Part shown: positions 9,617 to 18,505 of the stretch, in pieces
How the letters are laid out: each line of letters begins with the position of its first letter
How positions within the stretch are numbered: the stretch's first letter is position 1
Assembly (NCBI GenBank): GCA_013360675.1
Contig: JABWBB010000022.1
Coordinates: forward strand, 1 to 39,332
Direction: 5' to 3'
DNA from: Phycisphaerales bacterium
GTDB lineage: Bacteria; Planctomycetota; Phycisphaerae; Phycisphaerales; UBA1924
Length of the DNA stretch: 39,332 nt
Notes under the pieces: model-generated
Database searches by the model: none
The model's input: only the letters and a program-made list of their open reading frames with translations
Told to the model about the DNA's origin: nothing
Program-made: the position numbers and the translations under genes

Positions 9617-11371
9617 GTGCACGACGGTTCGACACAGTCCTTGGCCTTGGCGATCGGGGTGGGTTCGCTCGTGGCGGCGGTCTGTTCTCGCCTCAAGATT
9701 CCCGCGGTCCTTCCCCTGCTCGTCACCGGCGTTGTGCTGGGCGGTTCGGGCCTGGATCTGATCGATGGCGATTCGCTCGGGGCGGCGTTCAAGGCCTTCA
9801 TCGCCGCCTCGATCGGCCTGCTCGTTTTCGAGGGGGGGCTGCATCTCTCGCGCAAGGAACTGGGCAAGGCCCCAAGGGCCGTGGTCGGGCTGTTGACGGT
9901 CGGCGCGCTGGCGACGTGGGGCGGCGTGGCCATCGCGGCGCGCTATCTCATCGGGCTCGACTGGCCCGTCGCTTTGGTGCTGGGGGCCGTGCTCATCGTG
10001 ACCGGGCCCACGGTGATCCAGCCGATCCTCCGACGCCTCCCGCTCAAGCCCGGCCTGCACTCGGCCCTCGCCGCCGAGGGCATTCTGATCGACCCCATCG
10101 GTGTGATCATCTCGATCTCGATGCTCGAGGTGGCGATCATTCTGCTCGAGGGCGGGGGTGCGCTCAACGCGCCCGAACTGCTGATGAAACTCGTGCGCCC
10201 CTTCGGCGCGGGGATCGGCGTGGGCGTCGCGGTGGGCCTGCTGGCGATGCTGATGATGAAGATCGCCCGCACCGCCGGGCGCATCGACCCCTCGCGCGTC
10301 AACCTGATCGGCATCGGCGCATGCATGGTGGCGGTCGGCGCGGGCGAGGCTATCGCCCCCGAGGCTGGGCTGGTGGCGGCGACCATCGCCGCGATCCTGC
10401 TGGCCAACACGAATGTCCCGGGCGCGCGCGAACTCCACCAGTTCAAGGAGACCCTCGCCACGATGCTCGTGGGCACGCTCTTCGTGCTGCTGGCTTCGCG
10501 CTTCGACATCAACCGCCTGCTGAACGTCACCGCCATGGACTGGCTCTTCGTGGGCGTGGTGATGTTCGTGGTTCGACCGATCAACATCATCGTCTCGACC
10601 GTCGGCTCGCGCCTCTCCTGGCGCGAGAAGGTCTTCGCCTCGCTCTTCGCTCCGCGCGGCATCGTGGCGGCGTCGGTCGCCTCGATCGCCGCCGTCCAGC
10701 TCACCGCCGCCGCCGGCGATAACGCCGACATCGCCCGCCAGGCGGCGACGCTCGACCTGCTGACCTTCCTCGTCATCGCCATCAGCGTGGCCTGGGCCGG
10801 GGGCCTGGGACGCCCGCTCGCGTGGCTGCTCAATGTTGGTGCGGGCGCGCCCGACGGCGTCCTCGTTGTCGGCGCGCATCCGCTCAACATCGCCCTGGCC
10901 AAGATCATCCAGGAGCACAAGGGCAAGGTCCTCATCGTCGACAGCAACCCGCTGCGCATCGCCTCGGCCCGCGCAGGCGGGCTCAAGGGCGAGGTCGGCG
11001 ACGCCACCGACCCCCACTGGATCGAGAGCCACGTCCACCAAGGTCAGTTCGGCTGGCTCATCGCCTGCACCGGCAATGCCGACGTCGACCGCGTTGTCGC
11101 CCGCTGGGGGCGCGAACGCCTGGGCAAGGCGCGTGTGATGGAGGGGCTGGCCCCCATCGGCAGCCTGCCGCACGACCAGCACGATCTGGCCACGATCCTC
11201 GAGGCGATGGAAGACGGGCACGTCAACCTCGTCACCCTCGACAAGCCCCAGCCCGATGCCATCACCCTCGCCATGATCCGCGGCGAAAAGATCGCCCTCT
11301 GGGACGCCCCCGCCAAGCCCTCGCCCGACACCAGGTTCATCACGCTTGTGCGCCAGAAGGCCCACGTATAA
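9617..11371 (+). CDS. Cation:proton antiporter with C-terminal TrkA-N domain
   Basis: The 584-residue protein is an inner-membrane monovalent cation/proton antiporter of the CPA1/NhaP-like type. About 12 hydrophobic helices fill residues 10-405, with family motifs LLVFEGGLHL, VTGPTVIQPILRRL and AEGILIDPIGV, whose Asp is the likely cation/proton site. A cytoplasmic nucleotide-binding TrkA-N-like domain starts near residue 415 (DGVLVVGAHPLNIALAKII) with VLIVDSNPLRIASAR and ACTGNADVD. Its glycine motif is degenerate, so NAD(H) binding is uncertain. The GTG at 9617 is chosen because GGGGGA at 9605-9610 precedes it and translation begins just before the first helix. Na+ versus K+ cannot be told. 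The 3' end faces miaA with only 15 bp between. Confidence 0.88.
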   Translation: MHDGSTQSLALAIGVGSLVAAVCSRLKIPAVLPLLVTGVVLGGSGLDLIDGDSLGAAFKAFIAASIGLLVFEGGLHLSRKELGKAPRAVVGLLTVGALATWGGVAIAARYLIGLDWPVALVLGAVLIVTGPTVIQPILRRLPLKPGLHSALAAEGILIDPIGVIISISMLEVAIILLEGGGALNAPELLMKLVRPFGAGIGVGVAVGLLAMLMMKIARTAGRIDPSRVNLIGIGACMVAVGAGEAIAPEAGLVAATIAAILLANTNVPGARELHQFKETLATMLVGTLFVLLASRFDINRLLNVTAMDWLFVGVVMFVVRPINIIVSTVGSRLSWREKVFASLFAPRGIVAASVASIAAVQLTAAAGDNADIARQAATLDLLTFLVIAISVAWAGGLGRPLAWLLNVGAGAPDGVLVVGAHPLNIALAKIIQEHKGKVLIVDSNPLRIASARAGGLKGEVGDATDPHWIESHVHQGQFGWLIACTGNADVDRVVARWGRERLGKARVMEGLAPIGSLPHDQHDLATILEAMEDGHVNLVTLDKPQPDAITLAMIRGEKIALWDAPAKPSPDTRFITLVRQKAHV

Positions 11372-11386
11372 CGCGAGTCTCGTGCG

Positions 11387-12316
11387 TCACGCCTCGCACG
11401 CCCGCATCACGATCGCGCACCAGTCCGCCGCGGGCACGTCGGCGGCGTCGATCACCACGCACCCGGGCGTCGCCCGTAGTCGGCGCAGCCATGTGCGCTG
11501 GTTCTTGGCCAACCGCCGCGTGTCGATCTTCACTCGCTCGATCGCGTCGTCGAGCGTGCAGCGCCCATCAAGATGATCGACGACCTGGTGATACCCCAGC
11601 GCCTCGCCCGCCTGCCCGCGCAGGCGTCCGGCCTCGAGCAGCCCGCGGACTTCCTCGACCAGCCCCAGGTCGAACATCGTGCGTACGCGGGCGTTGATGC
11701 GCCGGTTGATCGCCTCGCTGGGCCAATCGAGCACCACCAGCACCCGGTCGTCGTGGACCGGGGTGGCGTCCCACTGGCGCTGGTGCGCGCTGATGGGCAC
11801 GCCCGTCGCGCGAAAGACCTCGATCGCGCGGATCGTCCGGCGCAGGTCGTTGGGGTGCAGGCGGGCCGCGGCGGCGGGGTCCACACGTTCGAGTTCCCGG
11901 CGCAGTTCCGCAGCGGGCATCGCCCGCAACTGTGCGCGCAACGCGGGGTCTTCGCCCGGTCCCGCGAACAAGCCGTCCATCAGGGCCTTGATGTAGAGGT
12001 GGGTGCCACCGGCGACGACGGGGCAGCCGCCGCGTGTACGGATGTCGCCGATCGCCGCGTCGGCGCGGGTGAGCCAGTCGTGCACGCTGAAGGCATCGCC
12101 CGGGTCGGCGACGTCGATGAGGTGGTGGGGGACGCCCTTGCGCTCGTCGGGGGTGGGTTTGGCCGTCCCGATGTCCATTCCCCGGTAGATCTGGTAGGCA
12201 TCGGCGGAAATGACCTCGCCCGGGCGGCCCCGGTCGCGCAGGGCCAGCGCGACATCGACCGCCAGGGCGGTCTTGCCCCCCGCGGTGGGGCCGGCGATGA
12301 CAGGAAATCGCTGCAT
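11387..12316 (-). CDS. miaA: tRNA dimethylallyltransferase
   Basis: MiaA transfers a dimethylallyl group to N6 of A37 in tRNAs reading UNN codons. The 309-residue protein shows the family features in order: P-loop GPTAGGKT at 9-16, ISADAYQIYRGMDIGTAKPT with the catalytic Asp and substrate contacts, HHLIDVADPGDAFSVHDW, VAGGTHLYIKAL, DLRRTIRAIEVF, and the C-terminal tRNA-binding part with EALGYHQV. The ATG at 12316 places the P-loop at the usual distance; an upstream ATG at 12364 would overlap der. It diverges from der by about 40 bp, so the two promoters must overlap or lie within each other's leader. Confidence 0.95.
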   Translation of the reverse strand: MQRFPVIAGPTAGGKTALAVDVALALRDRGRPGEVISADAYQIYRGMDIGTAKPTPDERKGVPHHLIDVADPGDAFSVHDWLTRADAAIGDIRTRGGCPVVAGGTHLYIKALMDGLFAGPGEDPALRAQLRAMPAAELRRELERVDPAAAARLHPNDLRRTIRAIEVFRATGVPISAHQRQWDATPVHDDRVLVVLDWPSEAINRRINARVRTMFDLGLVEEVRGLLEAGRLRGQAGEALGYHQVVDHLDGRCTLDDAIERVKIDTRRLAKNQRTWLRRLRATPGCVVIDAADVPAADWCAIVMRACEA

Positions 12317-12357
12317 TCCGGGGTAGGGTAGTTCCCGCGACCTACCATGGTGCCTCC

Positions 12358-13929
12358 ATGCCAATGCCTCGTGTGGCCATCGTCGGGCGACCCAATGCCG
12401 GGAAGAGCTCTCTCCTCAATATGATTGCGGGGGCCAAGGTCTCCATTGTCGACCCCACCCCCGGGGTCACCCGGGACCGGGTGACGGCGATCGTCGAACT
12501 CGAAGCGCCCGAGAACCGCGGCCCGCGCAAGCCTGTCGAGTTCATCGATACGGGCGGCTTTGGCGTGTATGTCGCCTCGGGCGAGCGGTACGACGAGGTC
12601 GGCTCGGACCTGTCGACGCTGACGCAGTCGATCGAATCGCAGATCGAACAAGCCGTCGAGAGTGCGGACGTAATCCTGCTCTGTGTCGACGCGCAGCAAG
12701 GGGTGACGGCCCACGACCGGGAGGTGGCCCGCCTGCTGCGCGAACACCGGCTGGGGCCTCAGTCTCAGGGTGCCCGCAAGAAGGGCGACGGCGCCCGCAC
12801 GCAGGGCCCGCCCGTCCACGTCGTCGCCACCAAGATCGACGGTCCCAAGTGGGAGGGGTACGCGGCGGACCTGTCGAACCTGGGGTTCGGCGAGCCGATG
12901 ATGGTCTCGGCCAAGAGCAACTATTTCCGGCGCGAGTTCCTTGAGAAAATCTGGGGAATGGTCCCGCTCTGGAAGGGCGAGGAGACGCGCCCGACCGACC
13001 TGATGCTGGCGATCGTGGGCAAGCGCAACGCGGGCAAGAGCACGCTCGTCAACACGATGGCGGGCGAGGAGCGGATGATCGTCTCGGAGATCGCCGGCAC
13101 CACGCGCGACGCCGTCGACGTGCGGATGGAGTGGGACGGGCGTTCGCTGGTGGCGATCGACACGGCGGGGCTGCGCCGGCGCAAGAGTTTCCAGAGCATG
13201 GTCGAGGAGTTCGCCTTCGACCGCCTCAAGCGGGCGATCGACCGGGCCGACGTGGTGCTGCTGCTGATCGACGCTACCGAGCGCATCAGCCAGGTCGACG
13301 AGCAGCTGGCCATGATGCTGCAAAAAGCGCACAAGCCCGTCATCATTGTCGTGAACAAGTGGGACCTTGCCAAGGGCCAGATCGGGCGCAAGGGGGCCGA
13401 GGTCACCACGGGCGATTACGAGGATTACCTGCGCAAGGAACTCATCGGGCTGTCGTTCGCCCCCATCGCGTTCATCTCGGGCAAGACCGGGAAGAACGTG
13501 CAGAAGACCATCGACCTGGCGTTTGAGCTGCGCGAGCAGGCCTCGACCCGCGTGACCACGGGCAAGCTCAACCGACTGGTCCGCGGCATCATGGAGACGC
13601 GTTCGCCCACCGACACCAAAGGCACGCACGCCAAGGTCTTCTACGTCGCTCAAACCGACATCAACCCGCCCACCATCACGCTGGTGGTCAACGTGCCCGA
13701 TCTTTTCCGCCCCAACTACCTGCGCTTCCTGATGAACCGCTTCCGCGAGGAACTGCCCTTCCCCGAGGTGCCCATCCGCATCGTCGTGCGGGCGCGGCGT
13801 CAGCGCGAGGAAGACATGGCCACACGCTCGACCGACACCATCGGCGATGAGATCCTCAGCGACGAGCACTCGAGCGAGGTCGCCACCATGGACCTGGGCG
13901 ACGACGCCGAGAAGTACTTCGAGGATTAA
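12358..13929 (+). CDS. der: Ribosome-associated GTPase Der (EngA)
   Basis: Der is a double GTPase needed for assembly of the large ribosomal subunit. The 523-residue product has GTPase domain 1 (G1 GRPNAGKS at 10-17, G2 in TPGVTRDR, G3 DTGGF at 64-68), domain 2 (G1 GKRNAGKS at 221-228, G3 DTAGL, G4 NKWD at 333-336) and the C-terminal KH-like domain ending near FPEVPIRIVVRAR, followed by an acidic tail. The guanine-specificity motif of domain 1 reads TKID (158-161) instead of NKxD, and a basic flexible insert at about 132-151 precedes it. It is longer than the roughly 490-residue E. coli protein because of the insert and tail. ATG at 12358; an ATG two codons later is equally possible. Confidence 0.94.
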   Translation: MPMPRVAIVGRPNAGKSSLLNMIAGAKVSIVDPTPGVTRDRVTAIVELEAPENRGPRKPVEFIDTGGFGVYVASGERYDEVGSDLSTLTQSIESQIEQAVESADVILLCVDAQQGVTAHDREVARLLREHRLGPQSQGARKKGDGARTQGPPVHVVATKIDGPKWEGYAADLSNLGFGEPMMVSAKSNYFRREFLEKIWGMVPLWKGEETRPTDLMLAIVGKRNAGKSTLVNTMAGEERMIVSEIAGTTRDAVDVRMEWDGRSLVAIDTAGLRRRKSFQSMVEEFAFDRLKRAIDRADVVLLLIDATERISQVDEQLAMMLQKAHKPVIIVVNKWDLAKGQIGRKGAEVTTGDYEDYLRKELIGLSFAPIAFISGKTGKNVQKTIDLAFELREQASTRVTTGKLNRLVRGIMETRSPTDTKGTHAKVFYVAQTDINPPTITLVVNVPDLFRPNYLRFLMNRFREELPFPEVPIRIVVRARRQREEDMATRSTDTIGDEILSDEHSSEVATMDLGDDAEKYFED

Positions 13930-14010
13930 GCGTCGTTCGCTCTTCGATGCACTCACCACGGACTCCCTGATGGTGCAGTAGGCAACGGTTGACGATCGAG
14001 CCGACACGTA

Positions 14011-14180
14011 CCGCCCCGTCAGGGGCGGCGGAATGTCGCCACGGGTGAGCGAGTCTTCGAGCACAACCCGTGGAGCCCGGGCATCAATCCAATTTCCACT
14101 GTCTATCTCTTCCGCCCCGGCAGGGGCGGAGGAATCAATCGATGTCCCAGCGGCGCTTCCTCCGCCCCTGCCGGGGCGGG
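14011..14180. repeat. Three CCGCCCC/GGGGCGG hairpins
   Basis: Copy 1 has arms 14011-14017 and 14022-14028 with loop GTCA. Copy 2 has arms TCCGCCCC 14111-14118 and GGGGCGGA 14123-14130 with loop GGCA. Copy 3 has arms 14161-14168 and 14173-14180 with loop TGCC. Copies 2 and 3 carry the same GGAGGAA/TTCCTCC flank in opposite orientation, so they are inverted relative to each other and could together form a larger stem. Confidence 0.75.
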
Positions 14181-14246
14181 ATGGGCTCAGCGCACCTCTC
14201 CACGGGTTGCGCTCGGTCGCCGTCGGCGACCTCGCTCCACCCGTGG
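14039..14246. repeat. Pair of CCACGGGT...ACCCGTGG palindromes
   Basis: Both units are bounded by CCACGGGT and ACCCGTGG: 14039-14046 with 14066-14073, and 14200-14207 with 14239-14246. The second holds an inner perfect stem GGTCGCC/GGCGACC. Both contain a GAGCGA-like core (read on one strand or the other). They resemble REP-type extragenic palindromes and flank the CCGCCCC hairpin pair. Confidence 0.7.
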
Positions 14247-14392
14247 CGACATCCTGGTCGGCCCTTCGGGCCTGCAAGAAGAAGAATTCTCCACAGTGCA
14301 GAAAGATGCATGCCCTACTGGCATGTGAACGGCATCACACCGATGTGCATTCGTCGAGGTACTTGAGCCGAGGTCTTCGCGCTTTCGACCGG

Positions 14393-16111
14393 TCAATACC
14401 CCGCGGGCTTGCCGCCCTTGCGCGGGTCGCTGGCAGCTTCCCACACGCCCTTGCCGCGCCGGATTACCTGGATCGTCCCGACGACCTTGCGCTGGCCCAC
14501 ATCATGCCCGCGATCGCGCAGGCCCGCGGGCACGTCGCCCGGCTCAAGCGCGGGCTCGAGTTCCACCCGGTTGGGGTGCCACTGGTGGTGGAACCGCGGC
14601 ACGCGCACCGCGTCGCCCGCGGGCATGTCCCACGCCAGCGCATTGAGCAGCGTCTGGATTGTCCCGCTGATGATCCGCGGGCCCCCCGCCCCGCCCGCGA
14701 TCAGGCGCACACCGGCATCTGCACCGACCACGATCGTCGGCGTCATGCTCGACAGCGGACGCTTGCCCGGCTGCGGCCGGTTACGCTCGGCGTGCGCGAG
14801 CCCGAAGGCGTTCGCGCGGCTGGTGCGCGTCAGGAAATCATCCATCTCGTCGTTCAGGATGAACCCGAACTCCTCGACCGCCACCATCGACCCGAAGATC
14901 AGGTTGATCGTCTCGGTGCAGGCCACGGCGTTGCCCTGCGCGTCGATGACGCACAGGTGGCTGGTGCCCCCGTCCTCGGGCAGAGGCGTGCCGTAGGTCT
15001 CGGGCGATCGCGTGCGAGAGAGATCGATGGCGTCGGCCATGGCGTACAAGTACGTGCTGTCGAGCAGGCGCTGCGTGGGCACGTCGACAAAGTCGGGGTC
15101 GCCCATCCAGCGAGCGCGGTCGGCGAAGGAAGTTTTGAAGGTCTCGGCGAGCAGGTGGATGTACGCCGCGCTGTTGTGGGCCTTGGCGTTCACGAGCCTG
15201 GAGAGGTCGGCGTCGCGTCGGTCGAGCATGGCGAGGGTCTGGGCGAGGACGATGCCGCCGCTGCTGGGCGGGGGCATGGTGAGGATGCGATTGCCGCGCC
15301 ATGAATGCTCGAGGACGGGGGTCTCCTTCACGCGATAGCTTTCGAGGTCGGCCAGCGTGAGGCGGTTGTCGGTGGCCTTGGCGATGGCGCGGGCGATCTC
15401 GCCCTTGTAGAAGGCGTCGTGGCCCTGCTCGGCGATGAGGCGCAGCGCGCGGGCCTGCTCGGGCACGTGGATGCGATCGCCGACCTTGACCCGGCCGCCC
15501 ATGAGGAAGCGGTCCCATAGGAAGCGGAAGCGATCGCGCCGCGTCGCGTCCTTGGCGAACCAAGGAAGAACGAGGTCGTCGTGGTGCGCGGTGTTGGCGT
15601 AGTGGTCGTCGACGAGGAAGCCCGATTCGGCCAGGCGGATGGCGGGGGCGAGGACCTGCGCACGGCTCATCGTGCCGTACTTCTCGAGGGCGTAGAGCAG
15701 CCCCGCGACGGTGCCGGGGGTGCAGACGGCCTTGGGTCCGTGGGTGGGCGAATCGGGGTCGGGGTCGGATTCAAACACGGTGGGGGTGACCCACGCGGGG
15801 CCCGTCTCGCGATAGTTGATGGCGGTGGTGACTGGGCCCGTGCGCGGGTGCTGGCGCAGGTGGATCACCATGAAACCCCCACCCCCGATGCCGCAGGAAT
15901 AAGGGCGGACGACCGAGAGGGCGAAGCTGGTGGCGACGGCGGCGTCGACGGCGTTTCCCCCGGCCTTGAGTATTTCGGCCCCGGCCTGGCTGGCGAGTTC
16001 GTGGTCGGCGGCGACCGCCGCGGTTGCAAAACTGGACACGTGGGTCTCCTGGCCCTGGACGCGCGTAACGAGAGACGCGGTCAGGGCGAACAAGGCGGCG
16101 AGCGTTCGCAT
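14393..16111 (-). CDS. ggt: Gamma-glutamyltransferase precursor
   Basis: This periplasmic Ntn-hydrolase cleaves gamma-glutamyl bonds (glutathione and related peptides) and autoprocesses into large and small subunits. The 572-residue precursor has an N-terminal signal peptide (MRTLAALFALTASLVTRVQG), the large-subunit motifs AGGNAVDAAVA and YSCGIGGGGFMVIH, and the autocleavage site EDGGTSHLCVID, where the Thr becomes the catalytic N-terminal nucleophile of the small subunit. Downstream lie ERNRPQPGKRPLSSMTPTIV and the double-glycine oxyanion region GGAGGPRI. The ATG at 16111 has GGAG six bases upstream. Length and motifs are normal. It diverges from the M14 peptidase gene by 56 bp, so the two exported peptide-degrading enzymes may share control. 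Confidence 0.93.
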   Translation of the reverse strand: MRTLAALFALTASLVTRVQGQETHVSSFATAAVAADHELASQAGAEILKAGGNAVDAAVATSFALSVVRPYSCGIGGGGFMVIHLRQHPRTGPVTTAINYRETGPAWVTPTVFESDPDPDSPTHGPKAVCTPGTVAGLLYALEKYGTMSRAQVLAPAIRLAESGFLVDDHYANTAHHDDLVLPWFAKDATRRDRFRFLWDRFLMGGRVKVGDRIHVPEQARALRLIAEQGHDAFYKGEIARAIAKATDNRLTLADLESYRVKETPVLEHSWRGNRILTMPPPSSGGIVLAQTLAMLDRRDADLSRLVNAKAHNSAAYIHLLAETFKTSFADRARWMGDPDFVDVPTQRLLDSTYLYAMADAIDLSRTRSPETYGTPLPEDGGTSHLCVIDAQGNAVACTETINLIFGSMVAVEEFGFILNDEMDDFLTRTSRANAFGLAHAERNRPQPGKRPLSSMTPTIVVGADAGVRLIAGGAGGPRIISGTIQTLLNALAWDMPAGDAVRVPRFHHQWHPNRVELEPALEPGDVPAGLRDRGHDVGQRKVVGTIQVIRRGKGVWEAASDPRKGGKPAGY

Positions 16112-16167
16112 TGATTTCTCCACCGACGTCCACGATATCAACCCGTGGACACCGAGGTTCTCCCGCC

Positions 16168-18447
16168 ATGAAGCATCGTCCCTGGGTTATCGGTTTGGTG
16201 GCCTTGTTCACCTCGGTCGCCGTGGGCGATGGTCCCTTCGATGGGCACCAGGTTCTGCGCGTCGAGACGCGGACGCTCCAGGAACTGGCGGCGGTCTCGG
16301 CGCTGAGCGAGACCGTCTGGTCGTGCACCCCGGGCGTGGGCGCGGTCGATGTGCAGGCCACCCCGGCCCAGCGGGCCCAGATCGAGGCGATGGGGCTGCC
16401 CGTGTGTGTGCTGGTCGATGATGTGCAGGCCTTGGTCGACGCCGAAGCTGCCCAGATCGCGATGACGCGCGCGCAGGCCGACGCGGCGTGGTTCGCGACG
16501 TTCCGCACGTTCGATGAGATCCACGCACGCCTTGACCATTACGCAGCGACATACCCGGCGATCTGCGAGGTCTTTGTCGCGGGGCAGACGCTCGAGGGGC
16601 GTCCGATCAAGGGCATCCGTCTCAGCGCACCCGACATGCCGGGCAACCCGCGTGCGACGCGCCCGCAGGTGCTCTTCAACGGCACGCAGCACGCGCGCGA
16701 ATGGGTCAGCCCCATGACCGTCATGTTCCTGGCCGACTCACTCGCCGAGGGCTATGGAAGCGTTCCCGCGATGACCGCGGCGCTGACGGATTTCGAGGTG
16801 ATCCTGATCCCGATCGTCAACGCGGACGGGTATGTCTATACCTGGGCCGCCTCGCAGAACCGCATGTGGCGCAAGAACCGTCGCCCCAACGCGGGGGGCA
16901 GTTTCGGCGTCGACCCCAACCGCAACTGGGGCTATGAGTGGGGCGGGGCCGGGGCGAGCACCACGCCCTCCAACGACACCTACCGCGGGCCTTCGGCCTT
17001 CTCCGAGCCCGAGACGCAGGTGATGCGCGACTTCATCAGCGCCCAGCCTCGCCTCCGCGCCCACATCGACTTCCATTCGTATTCACAGCTGATCCTGTCG
17101 CCCTGGGGCTACACGCCGGATGTCCCCGCGGATCACGACCTGTTCACCCTGTTCAATCGTCGCCTCGAGACCGCCCTGGCGATCAACGGCATGACGTATC
17201 TCGGCGGCCCGTCGAATACCACCATCTACCCCGCCAGCGGCGTGATGCCCGATTGGGTTTATGGCGCTCGTGGCGTCAAGTCCTGGACCATCGAACTGCG
17301 CGACACCGGCCAGACCGGGTTCATCCTCCCCGCGGACCAGATCCTGCCCACGGGCATCGAGAATCTCAACGGCGTGCTGACCCTGCTCGACACGCTGCGC
17401 GAGCCGTTGTATCTCACGCTCGATTCCAGCGTGCCCGCGGCGATCGCGTCGAGCCAGACTTGGTCGATGCGGGTCAAGGCCCGGTCCAACACGGCGGTGC
17501 TCTCGGGCATGCCCGTGGCGCACGTGCGCAACCCTGGCGGCGAGTTCGCTCCCATCGCCGCATCGTCGCTGGGTCAGGACACCTTCAGCGTGGAGATGCC
17601 CTCGCTGGGGTGCAACACCGCGCTCGAATATTACTTCGAGGCGCAGGGTGCGCAGGGGCAGATCGTGCGGCTGCCCGCCGACGCCCCCGCGTCGTTCTTT
17701 CGCACCGATGCCTTCGACGTGTATGACCTCTTCGTGGACGACATGGAGACGGACCGGGGCTGGACCGTCGGCTCACCCCAGGACAACGCGACCGCGGGCT
17801 TCTGGGAGCGGGCCGACCCCGAGCCCACGCCCGCGCAGCCGGGCGATGATCACACCCCCGCACCGGGCGTGCTCTGCTGGGTGACCGGGGCCGCCGCCGG
17901 CGGCTCGGTCGGCGCCAACGACGTGGACGGCGGGCAGACCACGCTCACCAGCCCTGTCTTCTCCGCGCTCCCGCCTGCGGGCACGGTCGCGCGGCGCACC
18001 TCTATCTCATTCTGGTACTGGTACTCGAACAACCAAGGGTCGAACCCCAACCAGGACACCATGCCCGTCGAACTCTCGACCGACGGCGGCGCGACCTGGC
18101 AGACCATGGGGATCATCAGCGGCAACCTCAACCGCTGGGAGCAGCAGACCTACACGCTCATGTCCACGCTCGCCCCGACGGGCACGATGCGGATGCGATT
18201 CATCGCCCGCGACCTGGGCGGCGGCTCGATCGTCGAGGCCGCCATTGATGACGTGCGCGTCTATGTCGAGGCCTGCCCGCGCTCGGGCGACTTCAATGGC
18301 TCGGGCGGTGCGCCCGACGATGCCGACGTCGCCGACTTCTTCGCCGCCTGGAACGCGGGCGACCCCAGCGCCGACTTCGACGGCTCGGGCGGCACGCCCG
18401 ACGACGCCGACGTCGCCTTGTTCTTCGAGGCGTGGAACCGGGGTTGA
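16168..18447 (+). CDS. Secreted M14A zinc carboxypeptidase with dockerin-like tail
   Basis: The 759-residue exported protein is a carboxypeptidase A-type metallopeptidase that removes C-terminal residues from peptides outside the cell. A signal peptide covers residues 1-20, then comes an activation-like pro-region (about 21-105). The catalytic domain shows zinc ligands His175 and Glu178 (TQHAREW) and His303 (DFHSYS), the substrate-binding DPNRNW near 249-254 and general base Glu376 (WTIELRDTG). Next come a beta-rich spacer and a MAM/jelly-roll-like domain (FVDDMETDRGW through AAIDDVRVY). The last ~50 residues contain two copies of DF(N/D)GSGG.PDDADV..FF.AWN, an Asp-rich dockerin-like calcium-loop repeat that may serve in surface attachment or sorting. 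ATG at 16168, since the signal peptide follows at once. Confidence 0.88.
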   Translation: MKHRPWVIGLVALFTSVAVGDGPFDGHQVLRVETRTLQELAAVSALSETVWSCTPGVGAVDVQATPAQRAQIEAMGLPVCVLVDDVQALVDAEAAQIAMTRAQADAAWFATFRTFDEIHARLDHYAATYPAICEVFVAGQTLEGRPIKGIRLSAPDMPGNPRATRPQVLFNGTQHAREWVSPMTVMFLADSLAEGYGSVPAMTAALTDFEVILIPIVNADGYVYTWAASQNRMWRKNRRPNAGGSFGVDPNRNWGYEWGGAGASTTPSNDTYRGPSAFSEPETQVMRDFISAQPRLRAHIDFHSYSQLILSPWGYTPDVPADHDLFTLFNRRLETALAINGMTYLGGPSNTTIYPASGVMPDWVYGARGVKSWTIELRDTGQTGFILPADQILPTGIENLNGVLTLLDTLREPLYLTLDSSVPAAIASSQTWSMRVKARSNTAVLSGMPVAHVRNPGGEFAPIAASSLGQDTFSVEMPSLGCNTALEYYFEAQGAQGQIVRLPADAPASFFRTDAFDVYDLFVDDMETDRGWTVGSPQDNATAGFWERADPEPTPAQPGDDHTPAPGVLCWVTGAAAGGSVGANDVDGGQTTLTSPVFSALPPAGTVARRTSISFWYWYSNNQGSNPNQDTMPVELSTDGGATWQTMGIISGNLNRWEQQTYTLMSTLAPTGTMRMRFIARDLGGGSIVEAAIDDVRVYVEACPRSGDFNGSGGAPDDADVADFFAAWNAGDPSADFDGSGGTPDDADVALFFEAWNRG

Positions 18448-18452
18448 ACCGG

Positions 18453-18471
18453 CACGCCCGCGCGGGGCGTG
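18453..18471. terminator. Short GC hairpin between convergent genes
   Basis: CACGCCC (18453-18459), loop GCGCG, GGGCGTG (18465-18471). It lies just after the peptidase stop and before the cupin stop on the other strand. There is no T-run on either side, so termination is inferred from position only. Confidence 0.4.
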
Positions 18472-18505
18472 AGTTGCGCGTCGAGGCCTTGCCGCAGCGG
18501 CGGGA

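Larger units (their letters stand above)
13930..14392. other. Convergent intergenic region rich in palindromic repeats
   Basis: This 463-bp gap lies between the 3' ends of der and ggt and contains no gene. It holds three related CCGCCCC/GGGGCGG hairpins (14011-14028, 14111-14130, 14161-14180), two copies of a CCACGGGT...ACCCGTGG palindrome (14039-14073, 14200-14246) and a short GGCC-CTTC-GGGCC-type hairpin near 14259-14272. The remaining ~110 bp before the ggt stop shows nothing recognisable. Confidence 0.75.

Noticed and set aside
9590..11365. Long open frame antisense to the antiporter gene
   Set aside because: GC-rich codons leave the opposite strand open; the translation is rich in Asp/Arg/His/Gly without motifs, while the plus strand encodes a clear antiporter.
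11980..14277. Long minus-strand open frame opposite der
   Set aside because: It lies antisense to a gene with all Der motifs and runs into the miaA region in the wrong frame.
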